Positions 24,802 through 33,008 of a DNA stretch of 33,090 bases are shown piece after piece. The stretch lies in the NCBI GenBank assembly GCA_030731845.1, contig JANQTF010000186.1, positions 132,193 through 165,282 of the forward strand, in the 5' to 3' direction. This stretch comes from Bacteroidia bacterium. GTDB lineage: Bacteria; Bacteroidota; Bacteroidia; J057. Position 1 is the stretch's first letter, and the number at the start of each line of letters is the position of its first letter. The notes beneath the pieces are model-generated. The model ran no database searches, was not told the origin of the DNA, and saw only the letters and a program-made list of their open reading frames with translations. The translations under genes were made by a program, and so were the position numbers.

Positions 24802-26123
24802 ACCTGTCCCATTAGGTCGTATTCCAGTGCATCGGTGATTGTCACCTGATAAAATTCTCCAACTTTCAACGCTTGATCCGAAGAAATCATCACCTCATTG
24901 TCCACCTCAGGAGAATCCGCTTCTGATCTTCCCACTGCGTACTCGCCTTCGAGACGATCTACGAGGCATGGGATTGTGCGCCCGATCTTGGCCCGATTCA
25001 GTTCCAAAGAAATATCCTGCTGAATATCCATGATGGCTTCCATCCGCTCCTCTTTGGTTTCTTCAGAGATGAGGTCATCCATTTTCTCTCCGGCATGGGT
25101 ATTCTCCTCATGAGAATAGGTAAAGACCCCTACCCGATCAAATCGCTGCTGCTCGACAAACTCAAGGAGTTGCGCATGGTCCTCTTCTTCTTCTCCGGGA
25201 TGTCCCACCAAGAAGGTGGTTCTTAGGGTAATCCCAGGTACTTCTTCGCGAATTTGCGAAATCAAATCATAGGTTCTCTCCCGATTAATTCCCCGCCGCA
25301 TAGACTTCAAGACACGGTCTGAGATATGCTGGAGGGGCATATCCAGATAGTTGCAAATGTTGTCACGCTCTCGCATGACAGGCAAAATATCAGTCGGGAA
25401 ACCCGAAGGATAGGCATAATGAAGACGAATCCAATTCAGCCCTTCCACATCAGAGAGGTACTTCAGCAACTCCGATAACTTGCGGTCACCATATAGATCG
25501 AGGCCATAATAGGTGAGGTCCTGGGCAATGAGCATGATCTCCTTTACCCCTTTTCTCACCAAAAAACGAGCCTCATCCACCAAGCCTTCGATGCTTCTGG
25601 ATTGGTGCTTCCCGCGCATCAGCGGAATCGCGCAAAAGGAACAAGGACGATTGCAGCCTTCGGCAATTTTGAGATAGGCGTAGTGCCCATCTGAGGTGAG
25701 TCGGCGCTCACCTATCAGTTCTTTCTTAAAGTCAGCCCCCAAATCTTTGACCAGACGTGGCAAATCCTCCTGATTGCCATACCAGCCATCTACATTCGGG
25801 ATCTCAGTCATCAGCTCATCTTTGTATCGGGCAGAAAGGCAGCCTGTTACAATGACTTTCTCCACCAGTCCGCGCTCCTTGCGATCTACATAATCAAGAA
25901 TGGTGTCGATTGATTCTTGCTTTGCCTGATCAATAAAGCCACAGGTGTTGATGACCACGATCCCAGATCCACCTGTTGGATCTTCGTGGGTCACATGCTT
26001 ACCACTCCCATGAAGCTGAGACATGAGCACCTCCGAATCGACCAGATTCTTAGAGCAGCCGAGGGTAATGACGTTGATCTGATCCTTGGCTACTTTCGCA
26101 GCCTTGTAGGTATTGGTATGCAT
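24798..26123 (-). CDS. rimO: Ribosomal protein uS12 methylthiotransferase RimO
   Basis: RimO adds a methylthio group to an aspartate of ribosomal protein S12. The 441-residue radical SAM enzyme has TLGCSKNLVDSE with Cys23, NTCGFI with Cys61 and TGCLSARY with Cys95 for the auxiliary cluster, and EGCNRPCSFCAIPLMRG with Cys157, Cys161 and Cys164 for the SAM cluster. A TRAM domain ends the protein. GCSKNLVDSE and CAIP distinguish it from MiaB. It lies 37 bp after ftsY and overlaps the GWxTD gene by 4 bp. Confidence 0.96.
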   Translation of the reverse strand: MHTNTYKAAKVAKDQINVITLGCSKNLVDSEVLMSQLHGSGKHVTHEDPTGGSGIVVINTCGFIDQAKQESIDTILDYVDRKERGLVEKVIVTGCLSARYKDELMTEIPNVDGWYGNQEDLPRLVKDLGADFKKELIGERRLTSDGHYAYLKIAEGCNRPCSFCAIPLMRGKHQSRSIEGLVDEARFLVRKGVKEIMLIAQDLTYYGLDLYGDRKLSELLKYLSDVEGLNWIRLHYAYPSGFPTDILPVMRERDNICNYLDMPLQHISDRVLKSMRRGINRERTYDLISQIREEVPGITLRTTFLVGHPGEEEEDHAQLLEFVEQQRFDRVGVFTYSHEENTHAGEKMDDLISEETKEERMEAIMDIQQDISLELNRAKIGRTIPCLVDRLEGEYAVGRSEADSPEVDNEVMISSDQALKVGEFYQVTITDALEYDLMGQV

Positions 26124-26160
26124 AAATTTCTAAAGCCGAAAATGAGGAGAACGAGGAAGG

Positions 26161-27135
26161 TTAGGTGCCAATCGGATCAAACATAGACGCTACAAATGCG
26201 CGGGGATCAAACACCTGAAGATCGTCCATTCCTTCTCCTACACCGATGAATTTCACAGGAACCTTGAACATATCAGAGACCCCAATCACCACCCCGCCCT
26301 TGGCTGTGCCGTCGAGCTTGGTGAGCGCCAGGGCAGAGACCTGCGTGGCCTCGGTAAAGGCCTGAGCCTGAGAGATAGCATTTTGACCTGTAGAGGCATC
26401 GAGAACAAGTAATACCTCGTGAGGAGCGCCAGGCAAGATTTTATCCATCGATCTTTTGATCTTGGACAGCTCATCCATAAGCCCCTTTTTGGTTTGCAAA
26501 CGACCTGCTGTGTCAACAATGACGACTTCATGGCCCTTGGTCACGCCTTCTCTCACAGTTTCATAGGCCACTGCAGCCGGATCTGCATGCATCCCTTTAG
26601 AATAAAAATCTGCGCCCACACGATCAGCCCACAACTTGAGTTGGTCCACAGCGGCAGCCCTGAAGGTGTCGCCGGCCCCTACGAGCACGCGCTTGCCTTG
26701 TGAGCGCCAACGATAGGCCAATTTGCCGATCGTGGTCGTTTTCCCGACACCATTCACCCCTACTACCATGATCACATGAGGCATTGGCTTGCCATCAACT
26801 TCATGGGTAGGAATATCAAAATAATCAAGACTCTCAGGATGATTCTCCAGAATCACCTGCTGAATCTCATCCTTAAGAATAGAATCCAGCTCGCTGGCAT
26901 TGGTGTATTTGTCGCGCAAGACGCGGGCTTCAATCCGCTTGATGATTTTAAGTGTGGTAGAAACCCCCACATCACTCGAAATCAATACCTCTTCCAAATC
27001 ATCGAGCACATCTTCATCAATACTTCCACGTCCTAAAACAGAAAGCTTGAGCTTGGAAAACAACCCTTTTTTGGTCTTCTCCAGCCCTTGATCAAGTTTG
27101 TCCTTATTTTCTTTTCGTTTGAAAAAATTCAGCAT
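26161..27135 (-). CDS. ftsY: Signal recognition particle receptor FtsY
   Basis: The 324-residue GTPase docks SRP-ribosome complexes at the membrane. From the ATG at 27135 (MLNFFKRKENKDKL) it has a short basic N-terminus instead of a long acidic A domain, the helical N domain, and the G domain: GVNGVGKTT (126-134), GDTFRAAA, DTAGR (208-212) and TKLDG (272-276). The C-terminal GVGEGMDDLQVFDP is typical. The open frame upstream to 27213 lacks a better start. A TAnnTTTG-type box (27252-27259) lies about 120 bp upstream. Confidence 0.96.
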   Translation of the reverse strand: MLNFFKRKENKDKLDQGLEKTKKGLFSKLKLSVLGRGSIDEDVLDDLEEVLISSDVGVSTTLKIIKRIEARVLRDKYTNASELDSILKDEIQQVILENHPESLDYFDIPTHEVDGKPMPHVIMVVGVNGVGKTTTIGKLAYRWRSQGKRVLVGAGDTFRAAAVDQLKLWADRVGADFYSKGMHADPAAVAYETVREGVTKGHEVVIVDTAGRLQTKKGLMDELSKIKRSMDKILPGAPHEVLLVLDASTGQNAISQAQAFTEATQVSALALTKLDGTAKGGVVIGVSDMFKVPVKFIGVGEGMDDLQVFDPRAFVASMFDPIGT

Positions 27136-27251
27136 GATTGCCGCTATAACGAATGGTTCTAATGCCGGATGAATTCCGCTTTGGCAAACAATGTGTACTG
27201 GGAAACCATCCAAATGGTTTACAGCTCACATTCATGCGCATAAAATCAGGG

Positions 27252-27259
27252 CAAATATA
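27252..27259 (-). promoter_or_regulatory. Candidate -7 promoter box for ftsY
   Basis: TATATTTG on the minus strand exactly matches the Bacteroidota -7 consensus TAnnTTTG. It lies just past the btuG terminator and upstream of ftsY. No convincing -33 TTG is seen at the right distance, so this is tentative. Confidence 0.35.
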
Positions 27260-27291
27260 GCAGAAAGCCCCCGAATACGGAGGCTTTCTGC
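27260..27291 (-). terminator. Terminator of the btuB-btuG unit
   Basis: GCAGAAAGCC (27260-27269) and GGCTTTCTGC (27282-27291) form a perfect 10-bp stem with a 12-base loop, 22 bp after the btuG stop. The T-run is weak (TATATTTG), so termination may be partial and feed ftsY. Confidence 0.65.
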
Positions 27292-27313
27292 GTTGATTTC
27301 TTCCTTTGCCGCT

Positions 27314-28330
27314 CTACTTATCCAGAAAGAAGAACTCGCCAGGAATGATTCCCGCCTGAAAGGTATCAATCGGAACACCTGCCGGAGAAAGGCGAAACAC
27401 GTTTCCTCGTTGCACAAAGTCTCCTGCATCCCCAAGATAGATCTCGCCACTGACTGGATCTACCCCCAAAGAATAAAAGAAAGACGATCCAGAAGCGAAT
27501 AAACGAGAGGGAGGCAGGGTAGAGGCGCTGATGGCTAGCTGTTGCAGCTGCCCATCTTGCAAAAACAGTAGCTGATCTTTGGCTCGTGTCAGGCAAAGAT
27601 CTGAGGCACCCGCTCCAGAAGGAAACTCCACCTTGGTCAGAACCTCACGAGTCATAGGATCTACCCGAAACAAGCTGGGGTCTGCACTGGTAAAAAAATC
27701 TCCCTGGCACAGCACCCATACCTTTCCTTCAGCGTCCAGCTCCAGATTGGCTGCGCCGGGGCCTACTTCCACGCTATCAACAAAGCTATCTGTAGCAGGA
27801 TCGAGGACATACAATTTTCCTGCCCCTTGATTGGCAATCCACAAGCGATTGTCGATCATCATCATCTCTTCTGACCAGCCCATCAGCGGAATGCTAGCCA
27901 GAACATCAAGCGTTGATACCTCAATCTTCGAGATACTTCCTCCAAAGAGATCTGACAAATAGGCAACGCCATTGCCAGCATGCACCAGGTAGCGCGGGCT
28001 TGTGAATCCATCTACCCGCCTCGTCTCTGATAGCGAATCCGTATCGCACACAATGATTCGACCACTGTTATTCACCACGAGATATAAGTCACCGTCGATG
28101 AGGGTAGCGCTTTGGAGAACATCGCCGGGATTGTAGCCATTCTCAGCAGCAAATACATCCTGAGATACGACTTTCGTGTCGTCGTTATATCGGCTGATAG
28201 AAGAAGTGGATTGTTGAAAGCCTCCTTCATTGAGAATAAGAACCCGTCCGGGCTCCACTTCTGGTTCAGGAGATGGCCGGTCACACGCTGACAGGCTGAG
28301 GATCAGCAATAAAAAGATCATGCGATTCAT
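27314..28330 (-). CDS. btuG: BtuG-like surface beta-propeller lipoprotein for vitamin B12 capture
   Basis: The 338-residue product starts at the ATG at 28330 with a lipoprotein signal (MNRMIFLLLILSLSAC, Cys16) followed by an acidic Pro/Glu stretch, then YncE-like propeller repeats: RVLILNEGGFQQSTSSISRY, DLYLVVNNSGRIIVCD, YLSDLFGGSISKIEVS, LWIANQGAGKLYVLDP, GEIYLGDAGDFVQRGNVFRL. In Bacteroides, BtuG is a surface propeller that binds cobalamin and passes it to BtuB. The gene follows btuB by 20 bp under a cobalamin riboswitch, which supports the same role. The fold is seen in the sequence; cobalamin binding is inferred from context. The open frame upstream overlaps btuB and is not used. Confidence 0.85.
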   Translation of the reverse strand: MNRMIFLLLILSLSACDRPSPEPEVEPGRVLILNEGGFQQSTSSISRYNDDTKVVSQDVFAAENGYNPGDVLQSATLIDGDLYLVVNNSGRIIVCDTDSLSETRRVDGFTSPRYLVHAGNGVAYLSDLFGGSISKIEVSTLDVLASIPLMGWSEEMMMIDNRLWIANQGAGKLYVLDPATDSFVDSVEVGPGAANLELDAEGKVWVLCQGDFFTSADPSLFRVDPMTREVLTKVEFPSGAGASDLCLTRAKDQLLFLQDGQLQQLAISASTLPPSRLFASGSSFFYSLGVDPVSGEIYLGDAGDFVQRGNVFRLSPAGVPIDTFQAGIIPGEFFFLDK

Positions 28331-28350
28331 GAATTTGGTTTTAGGGATGG

Positions 28351-30222
28351 TTAAGGGGTGGATAGAGAGAATGAAATTCCAACCTGGAGAGTCCTCAGCG
28401 GCATCGGTTGCCCTGCCACGGATTGATAAGACACATTCCACAAATTGTCTGCGTTCAGGTGCAAAGTCGCATCTGAACGCAGAATCTTGATGGTGGTAGA
28501 AAGATCCAGATGAGCCAGAAAAAAGGATGGCAGCTGATATTCGCCATCAGAAGTAATGTTTCGGTTGCCTGTCCAGAGATGATGATAGCTCATGCGCCAA
28601 TCCAGATAAGACCAGGTGAGGCTACCAGAAGCTTTGTGCCTGGGCACATATATCAGCTGCCGCCCCACGGCAGCATCGCGGGCTATATCGGACTTAATAG
28701 CCTCGCTACTGTTCCATGTATAGGAAAAGTCGGCCTCCAGCAATCCCAGTGGCAACTCCCATGATCTGTCCAGACGGACCTCAGCGCCCATGACCTCCAC
28801 CTCGCGCACATTGAGCGGGGTCCAAAAATTGCCTTGTGGACGCCACAAAATCCAGTTTTGGGTTCGGCCACCATAGCCATTAAAGCGCCAGGTAATCCGG
28901 GACAGCTTGCCAGAAAATCCCAATTGTCCTTGAACACCAGTCTCAGGTTTAAGATCAGGATTACCTCCGGGGAGCCAATATCTATCATTGAGCGTAGGCA
29001 AGCGAAAGCTGCGGTCCATGCGAGCAAACATCATGACACCCGGCAAAATCTCGCCTTCCAACCCAGCTCCTGGCATGAATGGTGCGGCCTCTCCTGTTGG
29101 CCAATCCTTACGAACGCTGCAGGCGGTCATCCAATTCATGTCATCACCCCAGGTTCTTTTCCATGAAACAAGGACCCCAGGCATCGACCGCCGATTAGTA
29201 CGGTCCAATTGCGGGCTATTGGCTTGGGTCAACATGTGTTGAAAAGAGATTTCTACGGAGTTTCTCCGATTCAATTCCCGCCTGCCAGCAACTTCTGAAA
29301 ACCAGCCATTTGTGCGATGCAGCACATCAAGGCTTGAGGCAAGGTCCGCATAGTGGAGGTCTTCGAGGTTCAAGCCAGATCTTCCGCGAATTTTCCATTC
29401 TCCCCACCAACCAGCATAGGAAAGAGAACCTCTCAAAAACCGATCTTCCTGGCTGGCCGAAGGATACAGATTTCGGAAAAAAGTACCTGCCCAGACGTTC
29501 ATCGACCATTGATGCCTGATAGATGGCTTCCACATGAGCTGTTGCATGATCCCAAACTGCTGGAAATCACTATGCTGCCGGGTCAAGACTTCTTCCCGTC
29601 CTGCTTCCCTGTAGGTGAAGCGATTGGCTGATTGACGGCGAATGAACTTCGTGCTGCTCTGAAAGCGATGGGTTGAATATTTGGAATATTTGGCGTTCAC
29701 CCCTTGCCAATCGAGTCCATATTGTCCTAAGCCACTATTTACCTCAATATGGTGCCCCGCTTTCACCCATGAATCGGATGAGATATGAATAACGCCTCCG
29801 ATGGTTGCATTGCCCATCATGGCCCCGGATGCACCCCCCAGCACCGAAACCCGGCCCAGAAGGGGGGCCGGCAGCTGGGCCAGATCGGCCACGCCATTCA
29901 TTGGACTCTGCAATGGAATTCCCTCCCACAAGACACTGGTTTGTGATGCGGAGCCACCATGAAGAGAAATAGAGGCCAGACCACCCGGGCCATAAAACCG
30001 AAGATCGCCGATGCCGTTTTTGGCCAACACGTCAGCCAGGGAAGAGGAGCCGGAGCCGTGAAGATCAAGGCTATCAAGTACCTTAGGCTGATAGCCTACC
30101 CCAAATTCCGACAGGCGGGCAGCCGTAATGTCCACCTCGGGCAACTGCCTCAAGCTATCGGGCTGTGCATACAGAGGAGATGCAAAAAATAAGAAGATCA
30201 GGAAGTTAACAAGGAGCTTCAT
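28351..30222 (-). CDS. btuB: TonB-dependent cobalamin receptor BtuB-like
   Basis: The 623-residue product starts at the ATG at 30222 (MKLLVNFLIFLFFASPLYAQ, signal peptide). A TonB-box-like stretch (LPEVDITAA) precedes the plug domain with LADVLAKNGIGDLRFYGPGGLASISLHGG, VLWEGIPLQSPMNG and ATIGGVIHISS by sense. The long 22-strand-type barrel follows, with RLPTLNDRYWLPGGNPDLKPE and a C-terminal ending VGISFSL. No CarboxypepD_reg extension is present, as expected for a BtuB-type receptor rather than SusC. A cobalamin riboswitch at 30400-30590 controls it, so the substrate is very likely cobalamin or a related corrinoid. btuG is next in the unit. Confidence 0.92.
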   Translation of the reverse strand: MKLLVNFLIFLFFASPLYAQPDSLRQLPEVDITAARLSEFGVGYQPKVLDSLDLHGSGSSSLADVLAKNGIGDLRFYGPGGLASISLHGGSASQTSVLWEGIPLQSPMNGVADLAQLPAPLLGRVSVLGGASGAMMGNATIGGVIHISSDSWVKAGHHIEVNSGLGQYGLDWQGVNAKYSKYSTHRFQSSTKFIRRQSANRFTYREAGREEVLTRQHSDFQQFGIMQQLMWKPSIRHQWSMNVWAGTFFRNLYPSASQEDRFLRGSLSYAGWWGEWKIRGRSGLNLEDLHYADLASSLDVLHRTNGWFSEVAGRRELNRRNSVEISFQHMLTQANSPQLDRTNRRSMPGVLVSWKRTWGDDMNWMTACSVRKDWPTGEAAPFMPGAGLEGEILPGVMMFARMDRSFRLPTLNDRYWLPGGNPDLKPETGVQGQLGFSGKLSRITWRFNGYGGRTQNWILWRPQGNFWTPLNVREVEVMGAEVRLDRSWELPLGLLEADFSYTWNSSEAIKSDIARDAAVGRQLIYVPRHKASGSLTWSYLDWRMSYHHLWTGNRNITSDGEYQLPSFFLAHLDLSTTIKILRSDATLHLNADNLWNVSYQSVAGQPMPLRTLQVGISFSLSTP

Positions 30223-30225
30223 GCC

Positions 30226-30253
30226 AGCCGGAATCAAAAGTGATAAGCCGGCT
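30226..30253 (-). promoter_or_regulatory. Hairpin just ahead of the btuB start, possible riboswitch expression platform
   Basis: On the transcript AGCCGG (from plus 30248-30253) can pair with CCGGCT (plus 30226-30231), closing three bases before the btuB ATG. A GC-rich hairpin at this place could block ribosome entry when the riboswitch is bound. A second hairpin (CCCTCAG/CTGAGGG, plus 30288-30312) lies between it and the aptamer. Neither has a following T-run, which points to translational rather than transcriptional control. Confidence 0.4.
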
Positions 30254-30399
30254 TTGATGAGGGACGAAGATAGGACAGCGAGATATCCCCTCAGTGGATT
30301 GACTCCTGAGGGAAAAAGAAGCGGCACTTGGCCACAAGATATGTGTTGGTTTTTCTCGCATATCGAACCTGGCCTTTCACCCGAAAGCGGCGGTACGGA

Positions 30400-30590
30400 G
30401 ACTTGTGGCAGGTCTTCTGACTTACTCCATTTTTGGTTGCCTTCCCATCACTTAGATAGTGGCGAACGATGACCAAAAACTTTCCGCGTGGAGCGGAAGG
30501 AGCTTACAGCAGCGGGTACTGTCCCGGATTTACACCGGATTCCCTTTTCATCTGGCCTTAAAAAAAATGCCAGAACCATAAGTCGGGTCA
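30400..30590 (-). ncRNA. Cobalamin (AdoCbl-type) riboswitch
   Basis: The minus strand carries the hallmark sequence of the cobalamin aptamer in order: GGTTCTGGC at the 5' side, AAAAGGGAATCCGGTG, AAATCCGGGACAGTACCCGC, TGCTGTAAG, GCCACT with a downstream GTGATGGGAAGGC, and the B12 box GTCAGAAGACCTGCC. The aptamer ends about 180 bases before the btuB start, leaving room for an expression platform. It should reduce btuB-btuG expression when cobalamin is abundant. Confidence 0.95.
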
Positions 30591-30680
30591 AAGGTGATGG
30601 TTTTCTTTGAAATAATAAAATGTGAAAATCATATACCTTATTTATCATCGTTAACAGCAGGCAGGTTCACACTGCTATCC

Positions 30681-30880
30681 TCCTCCCGGGGAGGATTTTC
30701 CACATTTTGTGGATAAGTATCCACAGCCTATGTTGATATCAATATGGAATTGTGGAAGAATACCTTATCCCAGCTAAATTTTTGATAATCAATATATTGA
30801 CCTCAAATCGTATTCATCCCTTCATTGCAATTACCCACAAAGCTGAGTAACTTTCCCCACGGAATGGAATGTGGATTGAC
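30681..30880. other. Candidate replication origin (oriC) or DnaA-controlled region upstream of dnaB
   Basis: The gap holds DnaA-box-like 9-mers: TTTTCCACA (30696-30704, one mismatch to TTATCCACA), TGTGGATAA (30708-30716, perfect on the minus strand), GTATCCACA (30717-30725, one mismatch), TTACCCACA (30831-30839, one mismatch), and weaker TGTGGAAGA (30751-30759) and TGTGGATTG (30870-30878). The second and third abut and form an 8-bp-arm dyad. The AT-rich middle contains the palindromes TTGATATCAA (30733-30742) and TCAATATATTGA (30789-30800), possible unwinding elements. A GC-rich dyad TCCTCCC/GGGAGGA spans 30681-30695. Genes to the left are all minus and dnaB to the right is plus, as expected at an origin. 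A DnaA-regulated dnaB promoter is the alternative. Confidence 0.55.
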
Positions 30881-30906
30881 AACAGGAACAAGTAGGTTAC
30901 AGGAAC

Positions 30907-32448
30907 ATGGCAGAACAGCAGTTTAGTCCCGGAGGATGGGGCAAAAAAGGAGAAGGAAAAGGGAATACCAACGCCATTCCCGTATCGGGACTTCCAGGCA
31001 AACTCCCTCCACAGGCCCTCGACATGGAGGAAGCCGTGATTGGCGCGCTTTTGCTTGAGAAAGATGCCCTACACCGAATCATTGATATTCTCCAACCACA
31101 AATGTTTTACAAAGATGCCAATCGCGACATCTTTGAAACCATTCTGGAGCTGTTCCAAAATTCAGACCCTGTTGATATTCTCACTGTCAAAGCTGCTTTG
31201 AAAAAAGCAGGCAAACTTGAGCGGGCAGGTGGGCCATTTTATCTCACAGAGCTCACCTCACGTGTGGCCTCTGCCGCCAACATTGAATACCACGCACGGA
31301 TTGTAGCCGAAAAATTTATCCTCAGGTCACTCATCCGGGTATCAGACAGTGTCATTCACTCAGCATACGATGAAACCACAGACGTATTCGATCTGTTGGA
31401 TGTAGCTGAACAATCCTTGTTTGAAATTTCGGAAACCAACCTTCGGCGAAACTACATGGCCATGCCAGAATTGGTCATGAAAACCCTGGAGGCGCTCGAA
31501 GAAATGCGCGGAAAGGAAACCGGCGTCACCGGGATCCCTTCTGGAATCATGGAACTGGACAAAAATACCGCTGGCTGGCAGAAATCAGACCTTGTGATCA
31601 TCGCTGCACGTCCTGCGATGGGAAAAACAGCATTTACCCTGACCCTTGCCCGGAACTCAGCCATCAGATTCAATGAGCCGGTGGCTTTCTTCTCCCTGGA
31701 GATGGCAGCTATTCAGCTCACCCAACGGATGATCGTATCCGAATCTGAGCTTGATGCACAAAAAGTGAGGACCGGACGACTCGAAGAATACGAGTGGAAA
31801 CAACTCATCACGAGAATTGGAAGCTTGAGCAAAGCGCCGATCTTCATTGACGACACCCCCGGACTCAGCATTTGGGATCTTAGGGCCAAGGCAAGACGCC
31901 TAAAGGCCGAAAAAGGCATTGGCATGATCATCATTGACTACCTACAGCTGATGACCGGGCCGAGCAACAAGGGGGGCAACCGCGAACAAGAGATTGCTCA
32001 CATCTCTCGATCACTCAAGGAAATCGCAAAAGAACTCAACGTATGCGTGATTGCCCTGTCTCAGCTGAGCCGCGCCGTGGAGTCACGCGGTGGCGACAAA
32101 CGCCCTGTCCTTTCCGATCTTCGGGAATCAGGATCCATTGAGCAGGATGCCGACATTGTTATGTTTCTCTATCGCCCTGACTATTATGGCTTTGAAACTG
32201 ATGATGAGGGCAACTCAACCATTGGCATGGCTGAACTCATCATTGCCAAGCAACGTAACGGCCCGACCGGCACAGTCAAGATGCAGTTTATCGGCAAGTA
32301 CGGAAAGTTTACGGACTGGGGCTACGGAGGAAGCGGAGAAGGCGAAATGGGCATACCGAGTAATTCCATTACCCTGCCTTCGAGAATGAATGATGATCTT
32401 CCCCCTCCTGTTCCACCATCATTTTCTGGTGATCAGGTGCCGTTTTAG
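30907..32448 (+). CDS. dnaB: Replicative DNA helicase DnaB
   Basis: The 513-residue hexameric helicase unwinds DNA at the replication fork. A variable Gly/Lys-rich N-terminus (1-32) precedes the N-terminal helical domain (about 33-140: LPPQALDMEEAVIGALLL, FYKDANRDIFETI). The RecA-like domain has Walker A ARPAMGKT (about 234-241), Walker B IIIDYLQLM, LSQLSRAVESRGGDKRPVLSDLRESG by sense, and DADIVMFLYRPDYY. No intein interrupts the motifs. A Pro-rich tail ends the protein. It begins after a 300-bp region rich in DnaA-box-like sites and is the first plus-strand gene after a 22-kb minus-strand run. Confidence 0.97.
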   Translation: MAEQQFSPGGWGKKGEGKGNTNAIPVSGLPGKLPPQALDMEEAVIGALLLEKDALHRIIDILQPQMFYKDANRDIFETILELFQNSDPVDILTVKAALKKAGKLERAGGPFYLTELTSRVASAANIEYHARIVAEKFILRSLIRVSDSVIHSAYDETTDVFDLLDVAEQSLFEISETNLRRNYMAMPELVMKTLEALEEMRGKETGVTGIPSGIMELDKNTAGWQKSDLVIIAARPAMGKTAFTLTLARNSAIRFNEPVAFFSLEMAAIQLTQRMIVSESELDAQKVRTGRLEEYEWKQLITRIGSLSKAPIFIDDTPGLSIWDLRAKARRLKAEKGIGMIIIDYLQLMTGPSNKGGNREQEIAHISRSLKEIAKELNVCVIALSQLSRAVESRGGDKRPVLSDLRESGSIEQDADIVMFLYRPDYYGFETDDEGNSTIGMAELIIAKQRNGPTGTVKMQFIGKYGKFTDWGYGGSGEGEMGIPSNSITLPSRMNDDLPPPVPPSFSGDQVPF

Positions 32449-32512
32449 ACCATTCACGAAATACATGTAAGGTTTCAAATGAAAATGCTGGATTTTACCC
32501 GCTGGATTCTGC

Positions 32513-32541
32513 GCGAGTATTCAGATATTTCGAATATTCGC
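32513..32541 (+). other. Hairpin downstream of dnaB
   Basis: GCGAGTATTC (32513-32522) and GAATATTCGC (32532-32541) can form a 10-bp stem with one G-U pair and a 9-base loop, 65 bp past the dnaB stop. No T-run follows, so it may be a 3' end stabiliser or a weak terminator. Nothing else stands out in 32449-32654. Confidence 0.35.
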
Positions 32542-32654
32542 AAAGGGAACTATCCCGCTACGAGTGCAACTTCCCCAACCTGCCCGTCTTGATTTGCAAA
32601 GGGCATTTTGTTCTTTTTTGTTCTTCGTTGTTTCCGGACCTATACCTTGTTCTT

Positions 32655-33008
32655 ATGTATTTCAGGTACGCAACTTTTATCCTAGCGATGCTAATCGGCA
32701 GCGTGTGCATCTCTGCAAAGCCCCAGAGGAACCCTGTAGGGTTTCATACTGATTTGTCTTTGCAGGCATTGAAAGACAGAGCCTATGAGGCCCAAATGCC
32801 TTATCTGGTCTATATCCATGATTACAGCAAAAGACAGGCCAAAAAAATGTTGAAAGAAACCTGGAATGACGAAGATATCCAGAGCTTGGTTAGCAGACGG
32901 TTTTTGGCAGGTGCTTTTCATCCTTTTGAAAAAGGAGAGCATTTGAGCCTGATTCAGCAATCAATCTTAGAGCAGAACCTTCTGCGACAGGGAATGTTTC
33001 CCCATTGA
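32655..33008 (+). CDS. Thioredoxin-fold-like secreted protein, possibly frameshifted
   Basis: From the ATG at 32655 (MYFRYATFILAMLIGSVCISA, signal peptide) 117 residues are encoded. LSLQALKDRAYEAQMPYLVYIHDYSKRQAKKMLKETWNDEDIQSLVSRRF has, by sense, the pattern of thioredoxin-like family proteins (strand, then helix with KKM, then a W/N-D-x-x-I segment), but the CxxC site is replaced by DYSKRQ. The frame stops at 33008, where a complete fold would still need its second half. In the +1 frame, shifting inside CCCC (33000-33003), the sequence stays open to the window end and reads PIEKEEGLIDFFWFDF and on to GLMFPVWM, which could supply a cis-Pro-like segment. It may therefore be a frameshifted gene or contain a base error. 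An upstream start at 32589 is less likely. Confidence 0.5.
   Translation: MYFRYATFILAMLIGSVCISAKPQRNPVGFHTDLSLQALKDRAYEAQMPYLVYIHDYSKRQAKKMLKETWNDEDIQSLVSRRFLAGAFHPFEKGEHLSLIQQSILEQNLLRQGMFPH

Noticed and set aside
30907-32448. Intein in dnaB
   Set aside because: DnaB is a common intein host, but the helicase motifs here are continuous and the length is normal.
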